Source: an uncultured Opitutales bacterium (GTDB taxonomy: Bacteria > Verrucomicrobiota > Verrucomicrobiia > Opitutales > UBA953). Taken from it: a stretch of DNA of 44,745 nucleotides. A program made the translations under genes and the position numbers. This document shows positions 36,738-44,737 of the stretch, one piece after another. The notes under the pieces were generated by a model. That model searched no databases. It was not told the DNA's origin and saw only the letters and a list, made by a program, of their open reading frames with translations. Where the stretch lies: assembly GCA_934675585.1 (NCBI GenBank), contig CAKUQY010000016.1:1-44745 (forward strand). Direction: 5' to 3'. Every line of letters begins with the position of its first letter. The first letter of the stretch is position 1.

Positions 36738-38363
36738 ATGAATGCAAATGTTGCAAGATTTTTGCGCGAATCGGCATTGAATAATCCCGAAAATTGCGCA
36801 ATGAAGCTGTCGCAAAACGAAGGCGCGGGAACGGCGATTGCGCGCGAATTAAATTTTGCCGAACTCGACCGCGAAACCGCTGCCGTCGCGTCCATTTTTC
36901 GTTCCCGCGGTATTGTGCGCGGCATGCGCGTGTTGTTAATGGTGCGTCCTGGCCCTGATTTGATTTTTTGCACATTTGCGTTGTTTCGCATTGGCGCCGT
37001 TCCCGTGGCGATTGATCCTGGTATGGGAATTCGCCATTTTTGCAAATGCGTCAAAAATACACGTCCAGAGGCACTCGTAGGGATTCCGTTGGCGCAAATG
37101 GTGCGGCGTATTTTTTTTCGTTCGTTTGCGTCTGTAAAAATTGGTGTCGTGGTGGGAACGAAAAAATTTGCCGAGCAGGTGGCGCGGGAACGCGTTTTGC
37201 CGTCGCTTGATTTGTCGATTGCAGAAACGTTGGCGGACGATTTGGCGGCGATTTTGTTTACTTCTGGCTCGACGGGAGCGCCCAAAGGCGTGCATTACAC
37301 GCATGGCATTTTTGATGCGCAACAAGCGATTGTGAAAGATTTTTACAAAATCGTTCCCGGCGAAGTGGATATGCCGCTGTTGCCGATTTTTGCGTTGTTT
37401 GATCCTGCTTTGGGCATGAAAACGATTACGCCTGAAATTAATCCCGCCAAGCCCGCAACGCTCGATCCCGCCAAAATTGTTGCCGCCGTCAAAGAAAATC
37501 AAGTAACCAATTCTTTTGGAGCGCCGATTTTGTGGCGCAAAATTGCCGAATATTGCGAAGCGCGCGGCGAAACTTTGCCGAGCATTCGTCGCATTCTTTG
37601 CGCGGGAACGGCGGTTCCGCCTGCGACGATGGCGTTGCTCAAACGCGTTTTGCCCAATGCTGAAATTCATTCGCCTTACGGCGCAACAGAAAGTTTGCCT
37701 GTTGCCGATCTCACGGCAGATATGGTGCTCAACGAGACGGGAACGCTCACAACGCAAGGTTTTGGAACTTGCACGGGAACGATTTTGCCAAATGTGCGCG
37801 TAAAAATTGTTCCCGCGACCAATGAAGTTTTGGAAAAATTTGACGTTCCCGCCGAAACTTTTCGTGGCTTTCCCGTGGGCGAAATTTGCGTGAATAGCCC
37901 GACAACAACGCGCGTTTACGACAACAATCCCGCCGCGACGCGCTTGGCAAAAATTGTGGATGCCGACGGCGCAGTTTGGCACCGCATGGGCGATTTGGGC
38001 TACATTGACGCGCAAAATCGCTTGTGGTTTTTGGGACGCAAAGCCGAGCGCGTTTGCGTTCCCGCGGGCATTTTTTACACCGAATCTTGCGAAGCGGTTT
38101 TTAACACGCATTCTGCGGTTTCGCGTTCGGCGTTGATTGAATATCGTGGCGTTCCCGCGATTGTGGTTGAGTTAAAAAAAATCGATGGCAAATTGCCAAA
38201 AATTGACGAAAAACAATTGCAGAAAGAATTACTTGCGCTCGCGGGAACGACCGAATTTACCGCAGCAATAAAAACATTTTTTATCTACAAAAAGACGTTC
38301 CCGTGCGATGTGCGCCACAACGCAAAAATCCATCGTTTAACATTGCGGGAACATTTCGCTTGA
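36738..38363 (+). CDS. AMP-forming acyl-CoA synthetase family, OleC-like
   Basis: 541 residues of the adenylate-forming superfamily. The phosphate-binding loop is LFTSGSTGAPKGVHYTHG near residue 172, YGATESLPVA lies near 314, GDLGYID near 416 and a C-terminal lysine-rich domain completes the fold. The loop and YGATE(S/A)LPVA wording resemble OleC, the beta-lactone synthetase of long-chain olefin synthesis, and related fatty-acyl ligases. oleA, oleB and oleD are not adjacent, so the product should be regarded as open. It follows the POT gene closely and ends just before the tRNA promoter. Very rich in CGTTCCC/GGGAACG motifs. Confidence 0.75.
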   Translation: MNANVARFLRESALNNPENCAMKLSQNEGAGTAIARELNFAELDRETAAVASIFRSRGIVRGMRVLLMVRPGPDLIFCTFALFRIGAVPVAIDPGMGIRHFCKCVKNTRPEALVGIPLAQMVRRIFFRSFASVKIGVVVGTKKFAEQVARERVLPSLDLSIAETLADDLAAILFTSGSTGAPKGVHYTHGIFDAQQAIVKDFYKIVPGEVDMPLLPIFALFDPALGMKTITPEINPAKPATLDPAKIVAAVKENQVTNSFGAPILWRKIAEYCEARGETLPSIRRILCAGTAVPPATMALLKRVLPNAEIHSPYGATESLPVADLTADMVLNETGTLTTQGFGTCTGTILPNVRVKIVPATNEVLEKFDVPAETFRGFPVGEICVNSPTTTRVYDNNPAATRLAKIVDADGAVWHRMGDLGYIDAQNRLWFLGRKAERVCVPAGIFYTESCEAVFNTHSAVSRSALIEYRGVPAIVVELKKIDGKLPKIDEKQLQKELLALAGTTEFTAAIKTFFIYKKTFPCDVRHNAKIHRLTLREHFA

Positions 38364-38388
38364 TTTTTTTAAATATTTTTGCTACAAT
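38360..38388 (+). promoter_or_regulatory. Promoter of tRNA-Met
   Basis: TTGATT (38360-38365), 17 bp, TACAAT (38383-38388); the tRNA begins 17 bases later. Confidence 0.7.
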
Positions 38389-38404
38389 AAATTAACAAAG
38401 TTAT

Positions 38405-38482
38405 TGCAGGGTGGAGCAGTCTGGTTAGCTCGTCAGGCCCATAACCTGAAGGTCGTTGGTTCAAATCCATCCCCTGCACCCA
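38405..38482 (+). tRNA. tRNA-Met (anticodon CAT)
   Basis: Acceptor TGCAGGG/CCCTGCA, D arm GAGC/GCTC, anticodon arm TCAGG/CCTGA with loop CCCATAA (anticodon 38440-38442), T arm GTTGG/CCATC with TTCAAAT loop, and an encoded CCA. The D stem has a purine-11/pyrimidine-24 pair, an initiator trait, and the body resembles bacterial initiators. However 1-72 is a T-A pair, the anticodon stem has two rather than three G-C pairs next to the loop, one T-stem pair is T-T and the discriminator reads C. Initiator or elongator is unresolved. Confidence 0.88.
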
Positions 38483-38491
38483 ATTTCTCAG

Positions 38492-38532
38492 CGCTTTCAA
38501 ATGCAGTTTTGCAATTTGGAAGCGTTTTTTTT
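38492..38532 (+). terminator. Terminator of tRNA-Met
   Basis: CGCTTTCAAAT pairs with ATTTGGAAGCG (one G-T pair), then eight T's. The last part overlaps the promoter of the following gene. Confidence 0.85.
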
Positions 38533-38537
38533 ACAAT
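38509..38537 (+). promoter_or_regulatory. Promoter of the MlaD-like gene inside the tRNA terminator
   Basis: TTGCAA (38509-38514), 17 bp, TACAAT (38532-38537), 7 bases to ATG. The -35 lies in the terminator loop and the spacer includes its 3' arm and T-run. Confidence 0.68.
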
Positions 38538-38544
38538 AAATACG

Positions 38545-39534
38545 ATGTCTGTAAAACAAAAATTAAGAACTTGGTTTCGCAATAAAACTTTGCGATATCA
38601 GTTGTTTGGCGTTTTGACGATTGCGCTGGGTTTGATTTTGTTGGGCGTTGTGAGCAAAGCTTGGTGGGAAGTTAATTATGCGCGCACTCGCAATTTTTGT
38701 ATTTATTTGGAAGATGGTTCAAGTAGTTTGCGTAGCGGCGCGGATGTGCGTTTAGACGGTTTTAAAGTGGGGCAAGTTGAGAGTATTTCGTTGCGGCAAA
38801 CGGTGTTGTCGTCGGGCGAATCTTACGATTATGTGCGCGTAAAATTGGCGATTGATGCCAAGTTGGCAGGTAAGCGTTTTGCGTTCCCGCGCGATAAAAT
38901 GTTTCAAGAAGATTTAGAAAAATATGTTCAAGAACAAGTTGCGTTGGGCTTGCGCGCACGCGTTGTTTTACCTGCATTGACGGCGCCAGGAATGATTGTG
39001 GAATTTGTTTATGAGCCGGAGGCAGAGCCGATTTGGTCGCGCGGGAAAAACGAAAAAGACCCGATAGAAATTCCAACCATGCGCAACCGCGATTTGCAAG
39101 ACACGTTATCAGAAGTCGCGAATTATCTTGCCAATGGCAAAACAGAAATGATTGTTGAAAAAATTAACAGTTATTCTGCGACGATTGCGGGAACGCTCGC
39201 GATGCTTGATTCTATAAATTTTGAACAACTTTGCAAACGCATTGATAAAAACATCGCGCAATTGCAAACGCTTGACGTCGCGGGAACGCGCGCAAAAATC
39301 AAACAAATTAACGAAATTTTGCAAACGATAAACGACCAAGTGCGCGCGGGAACGCCCGTCGATGACGCGCTTTTCGCAAAATTAAATAATTATTTGCAGC
39401 AAGCCCAAGAAAAAAATAACGCGCTCATTAAAACTTGCGAAATTTTGCAAACAACAATTCGTAATTTAAATTTGCCCGAAAAATTAGACGAATTGGAAAA
39501 ACAAACGCAAATTTTAAAATCGCGGGAACTTTAA
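38545..39534 (+). CDS. MCE/MlaD-family lipid transport protein
   Basis: A 329-residue membrane-anchored periplasmic protein of a phospholipid-trafficking system. The frame runs back through the tRNA to 38404; the ATG at 38545 is chosen as it lies 7 bases after a promoter and starts a normal N-terminus. One membrane helix (LFGVLTIALGLILLGVV) is followed by the MCE domain (about residues 45-145): FCIYLEDGSSSLRSGADVRL, DGFKVGQVESISL, and GLRARVVLPALTAPGMIVEF. The C-terminal half is alpha-helical and probably coiled coil. The ABC partners MlaE and MlaF are not in the window. Confidence 0.8.
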   Translation: MSVKQKLRTWFRNKTLRYQLFGVLTIALGLILLGVVSKAWWEVNYARTRNFCIYLEDGSSSLRSGADVRLDGFKVGQVESISLRQTVLSSGESYDYVRVKLAIDAKLAGKRFAFPRDKMFQEDLEKYVQEQVALGLRARVVLPALTAPGMIVEFVYEPEAEPIWSRGKNEKDPIEIPTMRNRDLQDTLSEVANYLANGKTEMIVEKINSYSATIAGTLAMLDSINFEQLCKRIDKNIAQLQTLDVAGTRAKIKQINEILQTINDQVRAGTPVDDALFAKLNNYLQQAQEKNNALIKTCEILQTTIRNLNLPEKLDELEKQTQILKSREL

Positions 39535-39546
39535 AACAATCTCGCG

Positions 39547-39585
39547 CGGGAACGAAAAGATTAAACTCGCGTTCCCGTGATTTTT
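39547..39585 (+). terminator. Terminator of the MlaD-like gene, inverted GGGAACG pair
   Basis: CGGGAACG (39547-39554) pairs with CGTTCCCG (39570-39577), followed by TGATTTTT. Confidence 0.78.
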
Positions 39586-39593
39586 ATCTAAAA

Positions 39594-40051
39594 CAGACTA
39601 ATCCCAATTTTTGTTGGGGATTAGTATTTATGGGGGATAGAAGGCAAAAATGAGTTTCTGCGGTCGACTTCGGGCGGTTTTTCGGGAACGGCGGGAAGGC
39701 AATTGTTGCCTAAAAAAACGCGGAATGCGCGGAGAAAACGCGAAGAGCACGGAATGAACAAAAAGAGAAAATAAGAGGAGCTGAAAGAGAAAATAAGTAA
39801 AAATCTTAATTTCTTTAACGAGCGAAGCGAGTAGGTTCTCTTAATTTCTTTTGAGATTTTCGCGAAATCTGCGAAAAATCCGCGAAATTCGCGTTAAAAA
39901 ATAGCGATTGCACTCATGGAATTTTCTTTCTTTTGTTTTTTCTACATTTATTTTAGCCCGCAAAAAAATAATTTCCACTCTTGGCTTCCCGAATTAACCT
40001 TCGGGAAGTTCAGTATCTATGCGGTTTTCCCGCGAAATTGGGATTAGTCTG
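39594..40051. mobile_element. Inverted-repeat-bounded element, copy 2
   Basis: Perfect 17-bp terminal inverted repeats: CAGACTAATCCCAATTT (39594-39610) and AAATTGGGATTAGTCTG (40035-40051). Just inside the left end CTAATCCC (39598-39605) can also pair with GGGATTAG (39617-39624). The interior (458 bp in total) has a GGGAACG motif, a direct repeat AAAGAGAAAATAAG (twice around 39768-39800) and an AACGAGCGAAGCGAG..AGGTTCTCTT segment that recurs near 41395. No coding potential and no clear target duplication. Confidence 0.55.
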
Positions 40052-40067
40052 AATTTATAATTTCTGC

Positions 40068-40096
40068 TTGCATTTGTTTTTATTTTGAATTAGAAT
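40068..40096 (+). promoter_or_regulatory. T-tract promoter of PEP-CTERM gene 3
   Basis: TTGCAT (40068-40073), 17 bp T-rich spacer, TAGAAT (40091-40096). Confidence 0.65.
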
Positions 40097-40131
40097 TTTC
40101 ACATAAATTTAATTCTAACCAAAAAATAATC

Positions 40132-40904
40132 ATGAAAAAACTTATTTCAATGACTTCAATACTCGCCGCGGGAACGCTCGCGATGAACGCAACGGCATTG
40201 ACAGATGCGGTTTGTTCCAAAAAGGCGATAAACTTCAAGATTCAACAAGTATTTCAAGCTTGGGTTCTGGCGATTTTTCGTATTCGTTTCTTTTGAGCGA
40301 TGCGGGTTTGGCGAAGTTTACAAGCGCGAAAGGGTCGACAGCATCAATTGCTAATTATGGCTTGGAATTTATTTCGTTGTCGGGAACAGCTTCGGGGCAA
40401 AATTTTGGCATTGCGGAAGGTTATCATTCTTCTAGCAAGAACATCACATTTGTTGGTCTTTACGCTTGCACGGGCGATCAAGTTAATGCGACAAATCCAC
40501 AGACACCAAGCTATCTCGGAAACACATTTATCGGCTTAGACGGGACGAGTGGGGGTAAGGAATATAATCTTTTGAATAATGTTGCTTCCGCGGCGGTTAC
40601 GCTGGCTTCGGGTGGAACATCGGGCGGTTCAAATATTTATCTCACACTCAAATATAACGACGGACGTTTCGCGAATTATGCAGTTGCAGATTCAGCTCTG
40701 TATTGGAGTAATTTTTCTTGGGGAACTTTGAAAGTTAATAAAACATTGGTCGATTCGGTTGCGGTTTTTAATTCGCGATTGACAGAAACGGACGCGAATG
40801 CAATCAACGCAACATTGATTCCCGAGCCATCGATGTTTGGCTTGTTGGCGGGCTTGGGTGCGTTGGCTTTGGTTGGTGCGCGTCGTCGCCGCAAGACAAA
40901 ATAA
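40132..40904 (+). pseudogene. PEP-CTERM exported protein with a frameshift after the signal peptide
   Basis: ATG at 40132 begins a signal peptide (MKKLISMTSILAAGTLAMNA then TALTDAV) that runs out of frame and stops near 40294. The mature part continues in a different frame from about 40212: LFQKGDKLQDSTSISSLGSG onward through a Ser/Gly/Ala-rich beta domain to LIPEPSMFGLLAGLGALALV..RRRRKTK. One base lost or gained around 40200-40215 explains it. The body has kept an open frame of 230 codons, so the shift is recent, phase-variable or a sequence error. The sorting tail and the following bases match those of the 964-residue protein almost exactly. Confidence 0.8.
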
Positions 40905-40944
40905 ATTTCAAAACATACTTTAAAGATTTTTCATATTGTTTTGG

Positions 40945-40979
40945 CGTTCCCGTGAAGGCAACTTTGCGGGAACGTTTTT
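40945..40979 (+). terminator. Terminator of PEP-CTERM gene 3, inverted GGGAACG pair
   Basis: CGTTCCCG (40945-40952) pairs with CGGGAACG (40967-40974), followed by TTTTT. Confidence 0.85.
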
Positions 40980-41640
40980 AACACCGAATTTTGTAAACTT
41001 TATCTCTCCACTCTCCACCCTACACTCTCCACTTTATTAAACACCTATTGCGAGTAGCTTGCGCTCGCTCACTAACGTTCGCGGGAACAGCGATAGGAAC
41101 GAGATTTTTTTCGACTACGAACTGACGTGTACCGAGCGAAGCGACACCCCGCCATTAGAACGAATTTTTGAACACAGATGAAACAGATTTTTACACAGAG
41201 AACACAGATTTTTTGAGCTTTGGCTTTCTCTCGCGACCCCAAAAATAATTCGCGTAAATTGGCGCTTATTCGTAGTTGAAAAAACTTTCCCATCCCCCGT
41301 TCCCGTAGAAAAAAATCTCGCCCGAAGGACAAAGGTTTCGAAGTTTCGGCGGTTTAAGCCGCCGAAGAAAATTAAAAAAATCTTTAAATTCTTTAGCGAG
41401 CTTCGCGAGCAGGTTCTCTTGATTTCTTTTTTTTGTTCCCGTTCCCGCACCCAAAAAAATAATTCGCGAAAATTCGTAGTTGAAAAAATGTTTTTGTTGT
41501 TTTTAGTTGGCGCGGCGGGACGCCACGCCTCCTTGTTCGCATTCCCGCAACAAAAAAATAATTCGTGAAAATTCGCGTAAATTCGTAGTTAAAAAAACAA
41601 GACCAAGACAAAAACTAAAACTAAGACCAAGACTAAAAAC
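40980..41640. other. Repeat-rich non-coding stretch
   Basis: No gene that I can support. It contains a C/T-rich CTCCACTCTCCACCC run (complement of 34903-34945), a GCGAGC-TTC-GCGAGC..AGGTTCTCTT segment (about 41393-41420) matching 39818-39855, and three copies of a roughly 40-bp unit AAATAATTCGCG..ATTCGTAGTTGAAAAA at about 41241-41284, 41455-41488 and 41555-41600, with a fourth near 4132-4175. The end (41600-41637) is a purine-rich run of AAGACCAAGACTAAAAC-like repeats. Confidence 0.65.
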
Positions 41641-41675
41641 CGTTCCCGTGAAGCAATTCGCGGGAACGATTTTTT
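41641..41675 (+). terminator. Terminator-like inverted GGGAACG pair with no gene upstream
   Basis: CGTTCCCG (41641-41648) pairs with CGGGAACG (41661-41668), followed by ATTTTTT. No coding gene lies between the previous terminator at 40945 and this one, so it may end an unrecognised transcript or be only a repeat. Confidence 0.6.
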
Positions 41676-41788
41676 CGCCGAGTTAAGCGAATTATTAAAA
41701 TTGCGCGCGTGGCGTAGCTTTTTAGGCTCGGCGTGGCGCTTTTTTATGCCAATTTCCGCGCGCGTTCTCGCATAAAAACATTTTTTGC

Positions 41789-41815
41789 TTGCGTTTTTTT
41801 TTTGAGTTTTAGAAT
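41789..41815 (+). promoter_or_regulatory. T-tract promoter of the 964-residue PEP-CTERM gene
   Basis: TTGCGT (41789-41794), T-tract spacer of 15 bp, TAGAAT (41810-41815); 27 bases to the ATG. Confidence 0.6.
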
Positions 41816-41842
41816 TGGGGAAAATTTTAGGATTAAGCGACT

Positions 41843-44737
41843 ATGAAAAACTCAAAAATCTTATTTTTAACAATTCTTGCCGCCGCAACAATGAGCGTTC
41901 CCGCGTGGGCGGAAACGATTATGCTGACAAATGGCGGAATAGTGCCGCTTGAAAACGCTGCCGCAACCAGCGCCGGGAACACTTATTCTTACAGCGCTCC
42001 CGCAGCGGGAACGGACGAAAAAGGCGGTTGGATTCAGTGGGGAAATCAAGGAATTAATCAAGACGTTGCGCTGGGGACGGTAGAAAATAATGTTCAACTC
42101 ACGGGAACGGGCTTGATTGGCTTGACATTTAAAGTCGGCGATGGAAGCCATTTGACGGAAATTGTAGATTTGCGAAACACAAACGCGAACACTTTTTCGG
42201 GACGTTTGACGGTTATTAATCAATGGAATAATAACACAATGGCAAAAGTTTCGGGAGCAAATTGGGCGAATACAGAATTTGTTTTTGGTGGCGTTTCGCG
42301 CGAAAGCAATAGCGGTGCCTGGGCAATCAAACGTATGTACGGCAATTCGGATCGCGGGAACGACACACTCGCACTTCAAGGTGCAACTTCTTTTGCCGGC
42401 ATTACGGGAACGAGCAAAGGTTTTACGCCGACACAAACACTTTCTGGCGAAAGTTCAATCGCCATCACGGGAACGGTAAACGATCACGAATTTATTACGG
42501 TTGCAAATTCAGGCGATGTTTTGACGCTCATAGGAACGGGAACTTACGCATTTTACGGCACGGTTGGCACAAGCATCGCGCGCGTTGGTATTACAAAAAC
42601 GGGCACGGGAACACAAAAATTCGGCGGAAAACTTTATCTCGACACGGTTTCTGTTGCCACGGGAACGCTCGATCTCTCCGGTGCAACGGTTTCGCTTACT
42701 TCTGCGATTTCAAATTCGGGAACGGTCGTTATTGACAGCTCAACAAAATTTGATTTGTCAAAAATTTTAGCGGGTGAAAACAATGTTTACACGCTCATTT
42801 CGGGCGGAACGATTAGTGGCTGGACTTCTTCAAATTTGACAAAAGAAGATTTTACTTTCGGCGGGAACGCGCTCGCAGATCGCCAAAGCGTTTCGATTTC
42901 AGCAGAAAATGACGGCAAAGTTACAGTCTCGGGCTTGCTCAATCTTACTTGGGCGAGAACGGAAGAAAGTTCGGCGTGGGACACGACTTCGCAAAATTGG
43001 AAAAACGGCGAAACGGCGACAACTTTTGCAAATGGCGACTTGGTAATTTTTGATGAGACTGCAACTTCAAAAACCGTTTTCGTCGCCGCGGGAACGAATC
43101 TCGTGGTCGGAACAATGACGGTTTCTGACGATTACAAATTTACAGGCGAAAGCTCGGGAACGTCTTCGATTGGCGGCGCAAAACTTTCTATCGCGGCAGG
43201 CAAAACAATGACTTTGGGCGATAGCGGGAACAAGATCGATTTGAATTTTGAAAATATTAGCATTTCGGGAATGCTGAAAGTAAATACAAATTCCATCGAC
43301 CACAACTGGAGTAAAATTAGCTTCGATGCGGCAAATGCAAACTTTCACATTGAAGACGCGGGAATGAGTGTTGCGTTTGGAGAAACGGCGGTGAACGCGG
43401 CGGCGGCGATTACGGCAAATTGGAACCCAAATAATGGCATCGTTCTCGGCAAACTTTCGGGAACGGCAAATTTGACGCTCAATCAATCGACGCAAGGGAA
43501 TTTGACTTACAAAATTTCTGGTGCAAGTTATACAGGAAAATTGATAAATAAAGCAACAACTTCGCTCCTCGCGGGCGAAACAATGAACATCGCTTCTTGG
43601 GAAAATTGGTCAACAATTCAACTCGAATCCGGCGCAAAAGTTTTCGTAAGCGGGAACGCGGAAACTTCAAAATGGAGCGTAAGTAGCTACGGCGCAAAAA
43701 TTTTAAACATTGGCGAAAATGCAAGTTTGAATGTTAGCGGAAATTTCACTAATGATTCAGGCTTGGCATTGACGAATAATGGAATTATCGAAGTTACTGG
43801 CGATTTTTGGTATAAAAGCGGGAGCGGCTGGAACACAAATACGTTCAGCGGGAACGGCTTTGTTTTGGCAGGAAAATTGCGCGTTGGCAATCAAACACAG
43901 TTGACGCTCGAAAATAATAATTTCATTATCGGCGCAAACGGAATTGCACAAGAAAACAATGGCGCGTTACGCTTGGGAACTGTGAACATCGGCGCGCAGG
44001 CCAATTGGGCAAGCTCGATGAATATGGGATTAAGCAGCGCAACGGGAACGACTTTTAACACGGGAACGTTTGATAAAAGTTCAAAAACATTCTCGAATAG
44101 CGACGGGAAAATAATCACTTTGTCGGGCGTAATTTCTAACGCCATTGAAGGAACCGCTGGAAAAATTATTAAACAAGGCGCGGGAACGTTAGCACTTTCG
44201 GGAGCGAATACATTCACGGGCGGCGTTGAAATTATGGCGGGAACGCTCGAAGCCGCAAACGCTTCGGCTCTCGGCGCGGGAACGCAAGTCGCAAAAATCG
44301 CGGGCGGACAATTAAAAATCGCAAACGCAAGCGCCGCAATCACCTTAAACGCAGCGACAATCGAAATTGTTTTGAGCGATAAATATGACAACTCAAAAGC
44401 GGGTAGCGTTGCCGCAATTATCGGCGTTTCTGGCTCAGCACTTGCCAATGGAACGAAAATTCTTTTGTCAAAAGCCGATGCAAGCGTGTTAGCATTTAGC
44501 GTTGACGCCGCAATTTCGCAATATCAATTCAAAATTGCAGATTCAACAATTGCGGGCTCACTCGCGCAAAATGATTTTTCATTGAACAAGTCTTGGGCGG
44601 GCTGGGCGATTACAAATTACGACACGACGAACGGCACACTCACGCTCACAATTCCTGAGCCGTCGATATTTGGCTTGTTGGCGGGCTTGGGTGCGTTGGC
44701 TTTGGTTGGTGCGCGTCGTCGCCGCAAGACAAAATAA
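41843..44737 (+). CDS. Large PEP-CTERM protein with autotransporter-type beta-strand repeats
   Basis: A 964-residue surface or exported protein. Signal peptide MKNSKILFLTILAAATMSV continues to PAWA. The body is low in charge and rich in Gly, Ser, Thr, Asn and Ala, with repeated strand-turn units. The clearest is near residues 770-815 (KIIKQGAGTLALSGANTFTG then GVEIMAGTLEAANASALG), the autotransporter-associated beta-strand repeat, implying a right-handed beta helix. The end IPEPSIFGLLAG..RRRRKTK is a PEP-CTERM tail instead of an autotransporter barrel, so it is exported by Sec and sorted by an exosortase. It holds 19 exact motif copies, 18 in the GGGAACG orientation, read mostly as G-T. Possibly an adhesin. 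Confidence 0.87.
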   Translation: MKNSKILFLTILAAATMSVPAWAETIMLTNGGIVPLENAAATSAGNTYSYSAPAAGTDEKGGWIQWGNQGINQDVALGTVENNVQLTGTGLIGLTFKVGDGSHLTEIVDLRNTNANTFSGRLTVINQWNNNTMAKVSGANWANTEFVFGGVSRESNSGAWAIKRMYGNSDRGNDTLALQGATSFAGITGTSKGFTPTQTLSGESSIAITGTVNDHEFITVANSGDVLTLIGTGTYAFYGTVGTSIARVGITKTGTGTQKFGGKLYLDTVSVATGTLDLSGATVSLTSAISNSGTVVIDSSTKFDLSKILAGENNVYTLISGGTISGWTSSNLTKEDFTFGGNALADRQSVSISAENDGKVTVSGLLNLTWARTEESSAWDTTSQNWKNGETATTFANGDLVIFDETATSKTVFVAAGTNLVVGTMTVSDDYKFTGESSGTSSIGGAKLSIAAGKTMTLGDSGNKIDLNFENISISGMLKVNTNSIDHNWSKISFDAANANFHIEDAGMSVAFGETAVNAAAAITANWNPNNGIVLGKLSGTANLTLNQSTQGNLTYKISGASYTGKLINKATTSLLAGETMNIASWENWSTIQLESGAKVFVSGNAETSKWSVSSYGAKILNIGENASLNVSGNFTNDSGLALTNNGIIEVTGDFWYKSGSGWNTNTFSGNGFVLAGKLRVGNQTQLTLENNNFIIGANGIAQENNGALRLGTVNIGAQANWASSMNMGLSSATGTTFNTGTFDKSSKTFSNSDGKIITLSGVISNAIEGTAGKIIKQGAGTLALSGANTFTGGVEIMAGTLEAANASALGAGTQVAKIAGGQLKIANASAAITLNAATIEIVLSDKYDNSKAGSVAAIIGVSGSALANGTKILLSKADASVLAFSVDAAISQYQFKIADSTIAGSLAQNDFSLNKSWAGWAITNYDTTNGTLTLTIPEPSIFGLLAGLGALALVGARRRRKTK

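Noticed and set aside
36936..38111. 391-codon minus-strand frame opposite the OleC-like gene
   Set aside because: Low-complexity Asn/Arg/Phe composition, fully antisense to a clearly conserved enzyme; a codon shadow.
38404..38544. Longer start for the MlaD-like protein
   Set aside because: This would translate through the tRNA gene; the ATG at 38545 has its own promoter.
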